Program-made: the position numbers and the translations under genes | Shown: piece after piece, positions 1-9,542 of the stretch | Layout of the letters: the number at the start of each line of letters is the position of its first letter | Position numbering within the stretch: position 1 is the stretch's first letter | NCBI RefSeq assembly: GCF_008704995.1 | Contig: NZ_CP023747.1 | Location: 6,172,001 to 6,236,000 of the forward strand | From: Streptomyces nodosus | GTDB taxonomy: Bacteria > Actinomycetota > Actinomycetes > Streptomycetales > Streptomycetaceae | Length of the DNA: 64,000 bases | Direction: 5' to 3' | Notes under the pieces: generated by a model | The model's input: only the letters and a program-made list of their open reading frames with translations | Told to the model about the DNA's origin: nothing | Database searches by the model: none

Positions 1-3000
1 CCTGGCTGCGCTCGAGCTGCTCGGCGACCTTCGCCTTGAGCTGCTGGTAGGCGCCGATGTTGTTCAAGGCTGTGTAGCACTTGACCTCGACCAGGCGGCA
101 GGTGATCGTCCTGCGCCGGTCGTCGAGGTGGAACAGGGCCAGATCGCTGCGGTGGAAGGAGAGGGAGTCCCCCAGTTCTCGCACCTGGCGGCGTGCTTCG
201 CGATACAGCTCTGGATGTGCGTCCAATGGGACGATGATCTGGTTGGTGAGGACCCCCTGGTAGTCGAGGTAGAGCCGGGCGAGCGAGAGGCCGAGGACTT
301 CCGTGCGCTGGGTGGGAGCGGCGGACGCCAGCTTGAAGGCCAGGTTCCCCGACAGCAGCCGCAACTGATCGAAGAATGTGTGAAGGTGCCGCTGGTCGAC
401 ATTCAGGTCGTGGTCTGCGGCGACCGGACCGAGCAGGGCGCGCAGTTCGTCCACGGACTTGGAGCTGACCATGATCTGGTGGCCCAGAGTTCCGCCTGCC
501 TGCGGCACGTAGTCGATGACGTACTCGGGGCGTCCGTCATCGCCGGAGTGGTCGAAGTACTCCAGCCCCAAGGTCCGGTCGATGGTGACGACCCAGTCGC
601 TGACTTGATGGGCCTGGTACAGCAGAGCGCGGTCCGCGGTTTCCAGGGCGAGCACGGTGCAGGGGACGTGCCGCAGTGCGCGGCCTGCGGTGGCGACACT
701 CGCGGCGGCCGAGGCCATGAGCGCGGGGAGGTGGCCAAGAAGCGTGGTGAGGTCCTCGGCATCGTCCAGAACCGGTGCTTCGCCGTGCCGGGGGAACTTG
801 CGCCACGCGACCTGCTGTTCGTTCTCTACGTACCGCGATGCCATCGCCTGCACTAGTCCGTGGACCGGCGCGTGCGCGATGTCCTCGTGCTGGGTTGAGC
901 CGAGTTGTTCCCCGCCGAAGGCGTCGATGAGAACGGTGAGGTGCGCGTCGAATTCGCCAGGGTTGGCAGTGAACTCGTCCACCGACCGGACGGAGAAGGC
1001 CAGCTTCGCCTGGAACGCGCCCCCCGAAGGGTTGAGGAACGCCTCCGCCTCGGCGGCTGAGACCTGGGCCTCCGCGCGCAGCAGCTCAGCGAGCGCCTCT
1101 CCCGCCTCCGGCGCCTCCGGATCGCCAACACACAGACGCAGGTCGAAGCGCAGAGACCGCGTCACCTCCCGCCGTTGGAGCTCCAGCAGCATGTCGGCAA
1201 GCAGCTCACCGCGCCCCGCGTTCACGACGTTCATCACGAGGGTGTGGACATACGGATGCAGGCGCACATAGCGCTCCACGCGGTCTGCGAGATGCGTGCC
1301 CGACAGACCGGTGGACCCGGCACCGGTACCGGATGTAGCAGTCGGCAGTCGCAGTACTGAGGCCAGTTGGCCGAGCAGCCCGCGCGGGTCTTCCACCTCA
1401 CTGGGCAGATAGGCCCCCCAGTACGGAGTGAGGTTCTCCGCAGCCACCAGGAGGCGTCCGTCCCGCCGCGGCACCGCGAAGGGAAACCCCAGCGAGGACA
1501 GCTCGTCCATCAGCGAGCCGCGAGCGGCGACGACCTGGCGCCGGTCGGCGCCCGTCAGCCGCGTGATCCAGTCGGCGCCCAGGGCCGACCAGGTTGCCAG
1601 CCACAGGGCGCGTAGCGGGTGCGTAGGAGCCACGAGCAGGACGTGGTGGCGTTGTCCAAGCCCATCGGTGAGCGTCGCGGCCACGCAGTCGAACTGCAGG
1701 ATCTGGGCGAGACGGACGAGAACTGACGCCCGCTCCGTGTCCCCGGCCCGCTCCAGGTGGTGCAGCTGCGCCGCGATGAGCTCGGTGTACGCCTGCGCGT
1801 ACGCGGCGAGCTCTATGCGCACCGCCGAGAAGTCGACGGCCTCGGTGACCAGGAGACTCTCTTCTTCTGCCGCGTCGCCGGCGCCGCGGAGTGCGGAGAA
1901 ATAATCCCGCCTCGCCGCGAGGAAAGCGTCGAAGGCTTCGGCCGTCCGACCGGTCAGCGAGGCCACCAACCCGTCATCGGCATCGAGCACAGGGTCTCCG
2001 GCACTCCCCGGTCCCAGGCTGAGCTGCCACAGCCCCGGCCGGTCTGCCGCTGCGAGGATGCGCTGCTGAAGCACAGTGAGGGTGGGGGAGAGGCGGATGT
2101 CCACCGTCCCGGCGGCGCTGACCCGGGCGCTCAGCGTCCGTTGCTGGGCGCGGGCGGTGCCTGCCTTCCACCGGACTTCGCCGAGCGCGACACGTGCCGG
2201 GTCGTCACTGTTCGCTAGCGCCTGGAACTGAAGGTCGCGCAGGGCCTGTACGACACCCTCGTACCGGCCCGCACTGCGCTCTGGTGGCTCCTCCGTCTCC
2301 GCATCGGGCACGACGTAGAACCGCTCGCTCTGCCCCCCTGGCAGACCGTCGCCGGCCGACTCGACATCGAGAGGCTGCTCCTGGTCGTCGAGCGGTGTGA
2401 CGGTGAGGTAGTGCCATCCTTCGTCCCAGTCGATCTTCGTGAGTTTGGGCAGCTTCGCTTTGTGTTCGGCCTTGGCAGCCTTCTTCACTGAGGTGCTGCG
2501 GCCGATCGGCCCGGACTTCTCCGACGCGATCTCCACACGGAATCGGGCGAGCCCCTCCACCTTGCGAGGGAGGGGGTCGACCGTGAAGTGGGCGAGGAGC
2601 TCGCTGACGCCCTTCGGACCGGCCAGCAGATAGGGCTGGCCAGCTATGGCGGACAACGCGGGGTACGCGGCCAGATCGTCGGGCACGTCACCCGCGCGGG
2701 GCAGTCCGAGTTCCTGCACCTCGATGGAGATCGAGGCACGCTGGCGGTCGTCGAGGCGCCAGTTCCCGAAAGAAAGCGCCCAGTTCTCCCGGTCGACGAC
2801 GATACGCCGCGTCCACGCGACGCGGTCCTCCAGCCCGCAGCGGGCCACGAATCCGGCAAGGCGGCCGGCGAATTCCGAGTCAGTGAGCCCGAGTTCCAGC
2901 ACCCGCTGTCGCTCCGAGCGGGCGGACTCGGTCAGCTTGTCGACGAGGTCGCGATTACGGTCGGCTCGCTCCCGCACCTCGCTCGGTTGGGCAAACAGCT

Positions 3001-3628
3001 CGAAGTCCGGAACCAGGCCGAAATGGAAGACCGCGGCCCCGGCGGCCTGTTCTCCGTAGCCGTTGGCCTTGAGAGCGAGCAGGTACGCGGCACGGGCCCG
3101 TGCACTCGCGCGCTGGTCGGGGACCTCGCCCAGGAGCGCGAGCAGCTCCTCCACACTTGGTCGCAGCGTGGCCGGCACCTCGTCCAGCAGCTGGGCGGCG
3201 AGGAGGTCGTAGCTGTCTCCGAGAGAGATCTCCTCGAAGGTCGCGACACCGAAAGAGTCCTCTGCGCTGGCCCTGAGCCCCGGCGGCACGAAGACGAGCA
3301 GGGGTCCGGCAGCGCCGTCCGGCTGAGGCTGCTCCGTGCGGTTGCGCAACTCGACCAGCTTGGTGCTGGTCACTGTGACATCCCGCAGCTCGCTGCCTTC
3401 CTCGGTGTCCCGTGCAGGCCCCAGCAGACACACCTCGGCCCCCGAGCCGTTGGCGCTCCTGAGCCTGCGCACCAGACGCGCCGCGAGGGCGGCGTCCACT
3501 TCGGTCACCCGCATGCAGTGGCCCGCGTCGCGCGAGGCGAGCAGAGACGTGAGCCGGGGTACCAGCACGCCCTCCAGCGCATCGCGCAGATCTGCGGTGC
3601 TCGGCTCGGTCAGGCCCACAGTGCTCAC
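1..3628 (-). CDS. mad8: MAD8-like ATP-binding protein of the methylation-associated defence system, 3' end outside the window
   Basis: The last gene of the defence operon. About 1209 codons are visible and the frame is still open at base 1. The GTG start at 3628-3626 overlaps the TGA of the preceding gene (GTGA) and has a GGAGG upstream. The protein is large, acidic and mostly unrecognisable by eye. Near the window edge, reading RSDLALFHL then LVEVKCY, it has an Asp followed by a Glu-x-Lys pattern typical of PD-(D/E)XK nucleases (inference). In MADS the last gene is an ATP-binding protein; a Walker A motif is not seen in the visible part and would have to lie past the left edge. Size and position also recall DptH/DndH of phosphorothioate restriction systems. 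Confidence 0.7.
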   Translation of the reverse strand, partial: MSTVGLTEPSTADLRDALEGVLVPRLTSLLASRDAGHCMRVTEVDAALAARLVRRLRSANGSGAEVCLLGPARDTEEGSELRDVTVTSTKLVELRNRTEQPQPDGAAGPLLVFVPPGLRASAEDSFGVATFEEISLGDSYDLLAAQLLDEVPATLRPSVEELLALLGEVPDQRASARARAAYLLALKANGYGEQAAGAAVFHFGLVPDFELFAQPSEVRERADRNRDLVDKLTESARSERQRVLELGLTDSEFAGRLAGFVARCGLEDRVAWTRRIVVDRENWALSFGNWRLDDRQRASISIEVQELGLPRAGDVPDDLAAYPALSAIAGQPYLLAGPKGVSELLAHFTVDPLPRKVEGLARFRVEIASEKSGPIGRSTSVKKAAKAEHKAKLPKLTKIDWDEGWHYLTVTPLDDQEQPLDVESAGDGLPGGQSERFYVVPDAETEEPPERSAGRYEGVVQALRDLQFQALANSDDPARVALGEVRWKAGTARAQQRTLSARVSAAGTVDIRLSPTLTVLQQRILAAADRPGLWQLSLGPGSAGDPVLDADDGLVASLTGRTAEAFDAFLAARRDYFSALRGAGDAAEEESLLVTEAVDFSAVRIELAAYAQAYTELIAAQLHHLERAGDTERASVLVRLAQILQFDCVAATLTDGLGQRHHVLLVAPTHPLRALWLATWSALGADWITRLTGADRRQVVAARGSLMDELSSLGFPFAVPRRDGRLLVAAENLTPYWGAYLPSEVEDPRGLLGQLASVLRLPTATSGTGAGSTGLSGTHLADRVERYVRLHPYVHTLVMNVVNAGRGELLADMLLELQRREVTRSLRFDLRLCVGDPEAPEAGEALAELLRAEAQVSAAEAEAFLNPSGGAFQAKLAFSVRSVDEFTANPGEFDAHLTVLIDAFGGEQLGSTQHEDIAHAPVHGLVQAMASRYVENEQQVAWRKFPRHGEAPVLDDAEDLTTLLGHLPALMASAAASVATAGRALRHVPCTVLALETADRALLYQAHQVSDWVVTIDRTLGLEYFDHSGDDGRPEYVIDYVPQAGGTLGHQIMVSSKSVDELRALLGPVAADHDLNVDQRHLHTFFDQLRLLSGNLAFKLASAAPTQRTEVLGLSLARLYLDYQGVLTNQIIVPLDAHPELYREARRQVRELGDSLSFHRSDLALFHLDDRRRTITCRLVEVKCYTALNNIGAYQQLKAKVAEQLERSQ

Positions 3629-5268
3629 CGGACCACCTCCGCGCCGAGCGTCGTACCCATGGAGTAGCGAGGAGTGATGGTCTGCGTCAGATAGGCGTCC
3701 GACATGTCCTGGTAGTAGCCGATCTCGCGGAGGCGATGGGTGAAAGCGGTGGAGTTCGCTCGCAGCGCGGACTGGTCGTCGAGGTCGGCGCCCGTGAAGC
3801 CGTCCGAGTCGGGCAGCTGGTCGACGTACAGGCCGTAGCGCTCGCGCAGCACGGCGAGGAACTCGTCGATACGCATGGGTGAGGTCGACAGATTCCCGTC
3901 AGGCCCAGGGCGCAGCAGCGAAATCTGCAGCAGAATCTCCAGCAGCCGTGCGTCGAGGACGAAGCGGCGCTCCCCCCGGGTGCCACGCGGCTGGGCCAGC
4001 AATGCGCCGGGCCGGTTCTTCAGTAGCAGGGAGTCCAGGCAGTCGACGATGTATCCGCGGTGGTATCGGCCCTTGTAGTGCAGCAGCATCTCGATGTATT
4101 CGTCGAACGGGCTCAGGCCCAGGTCCGCGATCTGCCGTACCTCGGAGGGCGGGTCGGTCTCGTCGTCCAGCACCCCGTTCACGCGCTGGTCGAAGAAGTT
4201 GTCCCGCTCACTCTTGTACCCCTTGCCGAGCAAGGTCAGGACTTCGGCGGCCGAGAAGTAGGGACGGTCCTGGGGAGCGGTGAGCTTGCGACGCTTGGTC
4301 ATCAGGTGCTCGGCGAACTCGTCCAGCTTCTTCACCTCGAACGTGGCTTTGACGAACCGCTGGATGCGGCCATACCACACGCTGGCGCTGTGCTCTGCGA
4401 GAAGGGCAGCCGAGGTGCCGGGGACACCCTCGACGTCCACGAAGAGGTGGACGCGGTAGGGGCATTGATGGGCCGCATCCGCTCCCTTGTGCCCACTCGC
4501 ACACGAGGTGTCCACGGCGCCGGCGGCCACCGCTCTGGGCAGCAGTTTGATCATCCGCAAGTGGTAAAGCGCCAGATGGAAGGCGAAGAGGATCTTCAAG
4601 TACTCTACAAGGACCGTGCGCGGCATGTGCTCCTGGTGGTAGAGCAGCCGCATGACGTCCTCCGCGAGCAGCCGCGCGGGCTCCCGGCACAGCAGCGGAT
4701 AGGGCCTGCGGGGCTTGCTCGTGTCCGGCCGGTCCTCGACCTTGCCGTACGCCTTGCTCACCAGGTGCAGCAGCGCCTGCGTCTCCACGTCGGTGTCAGG
4801 ACCCGGTTTGATCGCACCGGTGGTCCGGTCCACGTCAGAGAAGAAGAACGACCGCAGCTCCTGCAGCGCACTGGGCGTCTCGGCGAGCATCTCGTAGAGC
4901 TGCTCATCGGCCCCGTACGGACGGGACTTGCGACTGTTGCGGAAGCGGTAGGTGAAGCCGTGAAGAGGGCGGGGGCCCGCCACGGCCTCGTTCACCCGGC
5001 CCCGGTTGACCAGATCCATCAGGTGTGTGTTCACCCAGCGGGTCGTCGTGTCCCGGTCGAAGCCCTCGAAGACATCAGGGTTGGCCAGGAAGAGGTCCAC
5101 GAAGTCGTCGACGGTGAGATCTCCGGCGCGACTGAGCTTGCTCGGCAGACCGCGATGCCACAAGCGAGCCAGGAAAGCGGTCAGAACCCGGTCCATGTGG
5201 AGCGTCTTGTAGTCGACACGGCTCACCCCGGGATGGTGGAACTTGCTGTGCACACTGGTCAGCGCCAT
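3625..5268 (-). CDS. mad7: MAD7-like defence protein of unknown biochemical role
   Basis: A 547-residue protein beginning MALTSVHSKFHHPG, with ATG at 5268 preceded by a strong GGAGGAG. It overlaps the end of the kinase gene by 8 bp and the next gene by 4 bp, so it is translationally coupled on both sides. No enzymatic motif is visible; it looks like a helical, all-cytoplasmic protein with a Cys/His-containing patch (CASGHKGADAAHQCPY, about residues 258-273). The name rests on its place between the kinase and the large ATP-binding gene, which is the MADS order. The same place in DndFGH systems is filled by DptG, so a structural scaffold between two ATPases is a reasonable guess, not more. Confidence 0.65.
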   Translation of the reverse strand: MALTSVHSKFHHPGVSRVDYKTLHMDRVLTAFLARLWHRGLPSKLSRAGDLTVDDFVDLFLANPDVFEGFDRDTTTRWVNTHLMDLVNRGRVNEAVAGPRPLHGFTYRFRNSRKSRPYGADEQLYEMLAETPSALQELRSFFFSDVDRTTGAIKPGPDTDVETQALLHLVSKAYGKVEDRPDTSKPRRPYPLLCREPARLLAEDVMRLLYHQEHMPRTVLVEYLKILFAFHLALYHLRMIKLLPRAVAAGAVDTSCASGHKGADAAHQCPYRVHLFVDVEGVPGTSAALLAEHSASVWYGRIQRFVKATFEVKKLDEFAEHLMTKRRKLTAPQDRPYFSAAEVLTLLGKGYKSERDNFFDQRVNGVLDDETDPPSEVRQIADLGLSPFDEYIEMLLHYKGRYHRGYIVDCLDSLLLKNRPGALLAQPRGTRGERRFVLDARLLEILLQISLLRPGPDGNLSTSPMRIDEFLAVLRERYGLYVDQLPDSDGFTGADLDDQSALRANSTAFTHRLREIGYYQDMSDAYLTQTITPRYSMGTTLGAEVVR

Positions 5269-8200
5269 GTCTCCTCCTCATCCCCGTCACCGGACACGGC
5301 GGACAGGTCCTCCATGTGCAGCGCATGATCCGGTGTGCGGTGGACCCGGCGCAGATCGTGTCCGTGGGCGGTGAGCAACACTTCCTGGTACGGCACCGAG
5401 GCGAGCCGATTCTTGAACACGGAGAGGGCGAGCTGCTGCCCCTGCACGTCGGCGACGCCCGGCCGGTACCCCTGGGCGAAGCGCTGCAGCAGTTCGAACA
5501 GGTCGAGCCCGATGGCCAGTTCAGCCTCCGCTCCCTGACGTCCGTCAGGATCCTGGAAGCGCAGTCGCAGTGCCGTCCGGCTGCCTTCGACGTATATCGA
5601 GGCCGGGGCGTCCCCGGGCTCCAGCGTGAAGCCAGCCGCAGGGAACAGCCGGAAGCTGCGTACCGTGCCGTGCGGCACGGTACGCAGCTTCAACGCCATG
5701 GCCTCACCGATCCGGTCCGGCGCTGCCAGCCCCTCTCCCCGGTTGAGCGCGTACAGCAGCTCGTCCCGGGCCGCCGCAGCAGCCGTCGGTGAGGCGAGCA
5801 GAGAAAGAAATCGCAGCGCGGACGGGTAGGGCAGCATGCGCTCGGCACGCGCGTCGTCCCGGAGCTCGAAGTAGAGCAGCCGCCGCGCCGCGCCCAGATG
5901 GCGGCGGTGCGCGAGGATGTCCTCCGACAGCGCGGAGGTGGACCGCGCCAGCATGGCGAACTGCGCCGCGATCAGCTGCCTGTCCCGATCGGAGCGTCCG
6001 TCGATGGCGACCAAGGCGCGGTCGTCGATGAGCCCGGTGTAGTCGAGCCGCCGGTCCAGCTGCGGCTGGGGCGAAGCGGCAACGTCCGTCTCCCGAAGCA
6101 GCCTCAGTAGTCGGTCCCGCTCTCTGGGCAGTCCGTTCGGAGCCGGTGGGGTGCCCAGGTAGGCGGAGAAGTAGTAGCTGTCGAGCAGGGGTTGCGCCTC
6201 GTCTGCCGCGTGCACTGCGTGAATCTCCGCGCAGTCTCGTCCCGAGGTGAGCGTGTAGGCGAGAGCGGAACGCAGATCGCGCAGGGTGATGTGGAGCCGG
6301 CCGCGCAGTTGGGTGAGCTCGTAGACCCTGCGCAGCCGACGCTTGACCTGTGGACCCGCGTCGGGGTGGCGGAACGTCTGGGCGTTGTGCCGCGCGTAGC
6401 AGGTGTCGGCGATGTCGCAGGACGCGCACACCTCCCAGAAGCGCTCATGCGTCATGCGGTCCAGCATCCGCTCCAGAATCGACTCGTCGTCGACAGGGTT
6501 GCCTTCCTCGTCGGCCGGGCGGGCGGTCACATCACGTGTGTTGAGGTTGACCACGGCGACCGCGTCACCGGTTTCCCCGCCCGCCAGGCCGATGTTGACC
6601 AGCTTGGACAGGAGCGGGAAGCGCTCGTGGTGGTGGCTGAGAAAGTCCACCAGGCGTCCCTCGTTCACCGCGATCAGGCGAGTTTCCCTTTGCCCCGCCC
6701 AGCCGGTGGCGTCTTCGCCGGCGTACGGTGCGAAGAAGTCCTCCAGTACGTGGTCGCTGGCGGCGTCGGCCTCGTCCTGGCTGCCGTCGTGGTTGGTTCG
6801 GAAGCGATGTCCGTCGAGCGTGAAATCACTGCCGTTGAGGCGATCGGGTCCGAACTGGGCATCGAGTTTGCGCGCCTGGGCCTCGAAGCTCTCCAGGAAC
6901 GCGGTTTTCCCATCACCCGCGTTACCGGTGACGATGACCAGCGCGTGCTTTCCCGCGCGCAGAGCAGGGACCAACGCGCGGTCCAGGGCCGTCTCGACGT
7001 ACACCTGCATGCCCTGAGGGTCGAGACCGCGGGTGCCGCGGTTGCTGCGGTGGCTCTGGCTGTAGAGCGTCTGCAAGTGGGCTACGTACGGGTTGGTGTT
7101 GGGCGCCGGTTCGGCAGCCGGGGCGGCCGGGGACACACTGGCAGGGTCGGCATCCTCTGGCTGGGCGGACCGAGGCACAGGCACACGGGCGGCTCCCAGA
7201 GTCTCCAGCGCGGAGAGTAGTTCCTCGGCCGAGCTGAAGCGCTCCGCACGGTACGGCGAGGCGGCCCTCAGCAGGATTTCCACCAGCCCAGGCGAGAGAT
7301 CGCCGAAGCCGCTGAAGATGGTGCGCGGATCAAGGGCCTGCATGCCGGGCGGCGGCTGACCGGCGTCTCCCCACGGGTACTGTCCGCCCGTGAGAGCCTC
7401 GTACATCGTGACGCCCAGGGCGAACAGATCACGGTCGGCGAAACCGCTGCCGTCGGCAGGCACCTCATCCAGATCGGGCGGGGTATAGCGGGGACTGGTG
7501 TGGGTGTGCCCCTCGGAGGAGTCCGCGGTCTTGGCGATTCCGAAGTCGATGAGCTTGACGCCGTCGTCGGTCCACAGCAGGTTGCTGGGCTTGATGTCGC
7601 AGTGCCACACACCGAGCCGGTGGATATGCGCGAGCCCCCGGGCCGTGTCGGTTCCGAGGCGCAGTACATCGGCCGGGCCGAGCCGACCGTCGCGGATCAC
7701 CTCGCTGACGTCCCTGCCCTCGACGAACGCGAACACGAGATAGGGATAGTTGTCCGGAGGCAGCAACCGGTCAGCGTCCACCATCGCCACCACATTGGGG
7801 TGCGGAGCGCTGGTCAGACGCTCCAGAACGCTCGCCTCGCGGCGCAGCCGCTCCAGCGGCGAGTCGCGGTCGTGCAGGACGAGCTTCACTGCCCGGTCGA
7901 CGTTCCTTATCGTGTCGTACACCCGGTAGGCGACACCGAAGGAACCGGGGCGGCCCAGCCGGTTGCGCACGATGTACTTCGTGCCGAGCTGGAAGTCGGC
8001 GGCCAGGTTCTTGAAGAACGAGGGGTCGCGGGGCCCGTCGGCAGCTGCCGCAGGTGCCGGTGGCGGAGTGCCGGGCGGCGTGGGGGGAGCCGCGGAACTC
8101 AGACGTTTCCGCGGGGCACGCTGCGCGCCCACCGCGAGATTCAGTCTGCGCAGAGCTTCGACAGCTGTCGGGCGCTCGTTCGGATCCGTGGCGCACAACG

Positions 8201-9542
8201 TCTGCAGCCAGTGCGCCAGCTCGGTGCGAACACCGGCGGCTTCGAGCTCACTGGCGGGCAGCCGGCCGTCTGCACTGGCCTGCTTCGTGGCGGAGGAGAA
8301 CGGCACATGCCCGGTGAGCAACTCGAAGCCGATGACGCCTACGGCGTAGATGTCCGCGGGTTCGAGCATCCGTCTCGGATCGGCATGGCACTCAGGCGCC
8401 AGGTATGCCGTCTCGGCCGCGGCACGGGCCTGGTGCATCACGGTGTGGCCGCGCTGCTGCGCCGTCTTCGCGTAGTCGAAGCCCGTGAGCACGGCCCGGC
8501 CGTCCTGCGTGATCAGGACGGTGGACGGGCTGAGCTCGCGGTGCGCGATGCGGCGGCTGTGCGCGTGGGCCAGGCCGAGCAGGATGTGACGGATGGTCCG
8601 CAACTTCGCGTCCGCCGTGAGAGGATCGTCGGCGCCCTCACCCAGATGAAGCCGCAGGGCATGGCCCGGAACGTCGTCGTAGACGGTGACGTACGCGCTC
8701 TCGTCATCCAGCGCGAAGAAGTCCCGCACCCCGACGATATGCGGGTGGGGAGGCAGCTTGCCGAGTGCCTCGTACGCGATCCCGATCTGCTTCTGCCGCA
8801 TCAACCGGTCCGCGGCGGGAGCGTACGGGTCGGCGGCGCGTACCGAGAGCCGTACCGTGCCCGAACCCTGCACAGCGAGGGCGTTCTTCGCCCGGTACTC
8901 GTCCAGTACGTCGATGCCGGGAGCGCGCTGGGACTCGCTGAGCCGCTCGATCACCTCCCAGCTCCCGAAGCGGAGCGGGCCGGACGGGGCACGGGAGCTG
9001 CCCTGGACAGTGCCGACGATAGTCGCGTGGTGCGCCGAGATGTCGGCATCCACAGGACGGGTCGCTACAGGAACGCGGCCGGCGTCGGCGAGACGACCGA
9101 TCAGCTCGGGCAGCGTCACGGTCGCCTTGAGGTCCCGTTGGTCCGGCGTGTGATCGACCAGTACTGCGTCAGGGGCCGGCAGCACGACGAGCGCATCCGT
9201 GTAGACACGGGCCAGTTGCGGGTGCGCGTTTTCCAGGATGCTCTTCAGCTTCTTGGCGTGGCCGCGCAGCTTTGGCAACGGGCTCCTGAACGGCGCGCGC
9301 CTCGCCGGATGCCACCGGCTTCCCTCGACCTCGATGCGGCCCCGGGTGCCCTTGACGTCGATGACGTACACGGCATGCCCGGTGACCACAACGAGGTCGA
9401 CCTCAAACAGCTCGTCTCGCTGCGGTATTTCGACAGAGTGCAGGACCGTCCAGTCGTCCGGGCCCTGATCGCGCAGATGCGCGATCACCCGCCGCTCGGC
9501 ATCGTTGACGGCCTCCCCAACAGCAACGATCCTGGCTCCCAT
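5259..9542 (-). CDS. mad6: MAD6-like NERD / pseudokinase / Ser-Thr kinase / P-loop ATPase fusion protein
   Basis: A 1427-residue multidomain protein; ATG at 9542 overlaps the TGA of the specificity gene (ATGA), so the longer open frame upstream is not used. A NERD domain (about 15-130) carries the D49...D62-x-K64 nuclease-like pattern. A first kinase fold (about 190-470) has HRE instead of HRD (334-336) and GFD instead of DFG (354-356), so it is probably a pseudokinase. A second kinase (about 530-780) keeps the VAIK-type Lys (553), HCDIKPSN (647-654) and DFG (666-668) and should be active. The C-terminal third has a Walker A, GNAGDGKT (873-880), and a Cys cluster near 1039-1048. The family is known as the MADS kinase; PglW of BREX type 2 shares only the NERD-kinase part. 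Confidence 0.85.
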   Translation of the reverse strand: MGARIVAVGEAVNDAERRVIAHLRDQGPDDWTVLHSVEIPQRDELFEVDLVVVTGHAVYVIDVKGTRGRIEVEGSRWHPARRAPFRSPLPKLRGHAKKLKSILENAHPQLARVYTDALVVLPAPDAVLVDHTPDQRDLKATVTLPELIGRLADAGRVPVATRPVDADISAHHATIVGTVQGSSRAPSGPLRFGSWEVIERLSESQRAPGIDVLDEYRAKNALAVQGSGTVRLSVRAADPYAPAADRLMRQKQIGIAYEALGKLPPHPHIVGVRDFFALDDESAYVTVYDDVPGHALRLHLGEGADDPLTADAKLRTIRHILLGLAHAHSRRIAHRELSPSTVLITQDGRAVLTGFDYAKTAQQRGHTVMHQARAAAETAYLAPECHADPRRMLEPADIYAVGVIGFELLTGHVPFSSATKQASADGRLPASELEAAGVRTELAHWLQTLCATDPNERPTAVEALRRLNLAVGAQRAPRKRLSSAAPPTPPGTPPPAPAAAADGPRDPSFFKNLAADFQLGTKYIVRNRLGRPGSFGVAYRVYDTIRNVDRAVKLVLHDRDSPLERLRREASVLERLTSAPHPNVVAMVDADRLLPPDNYPYLVFAFVEGRDVSEVIRDGRLGPADVLRLGTDTARGLAHIHRLGVWHCDIKPSNLLWTDDGVKLIDFGIAKTADSSEGHTHTSPRYTPPDLDEVPADGSGFADRDLFALGVTMYEALTGGQYPWGDAGQPPPGMQALDPRTIFSGFGDLSPGLVEILLRAASPYRAERFSSAEELLSALETLGAARVPVPRSAQPEDADPASVSPAAPAAEPAPNTNPYVAHLQTLYSQSHRSNRGTRGLDPQGMQVYVETALDRALVPALRAGKHALVIVTGNAGDGKTAFLESFEAQARKLDAQFGPDRLNGSDFTLDGHRFRTNHDGSQDEADAASDHVLEDFFAPYAGEDATGWAGQRETRLIAVNEGRLVDFLSHHHERFPLLSKLVNIGLAGGETGDAVAVVNLNTRDVTARPADEEGNPVDDESILERMLDRMTHERFWEVCASCDIADTCYARHNAQTFRHPDAGPQVKRRLRRVYELTQLRGRLHITLRDLRSALAYTLTSGRDCAEIHAVHAADEAQPLLDSYYFSAYLGTPPAPNGLPRERDRLLRLLRETDVAASPQPQLDRRLDYTGLIDDRALVAIDGRSDRDRQLIAAQFAMLARSTSALSEDILAHRRHLGAARRLLYFELRDDARAERMLPYPSALRFLSLLASPTAAAAARDELLYALNRGEGLAAPDRIGEAMALKLRTVPHGTVRSFRLFPAAGFTLEPGDAPASIYVEGSRTALRLRFQDPDGRQGAEAELAIGLDLFELLQRFAQGYRPGVADVQGQQLALSVFKNRLASVPYQEVLLTAHGHDLRRVHRTPDHALHMEDLSAVSGDGDEEETWR

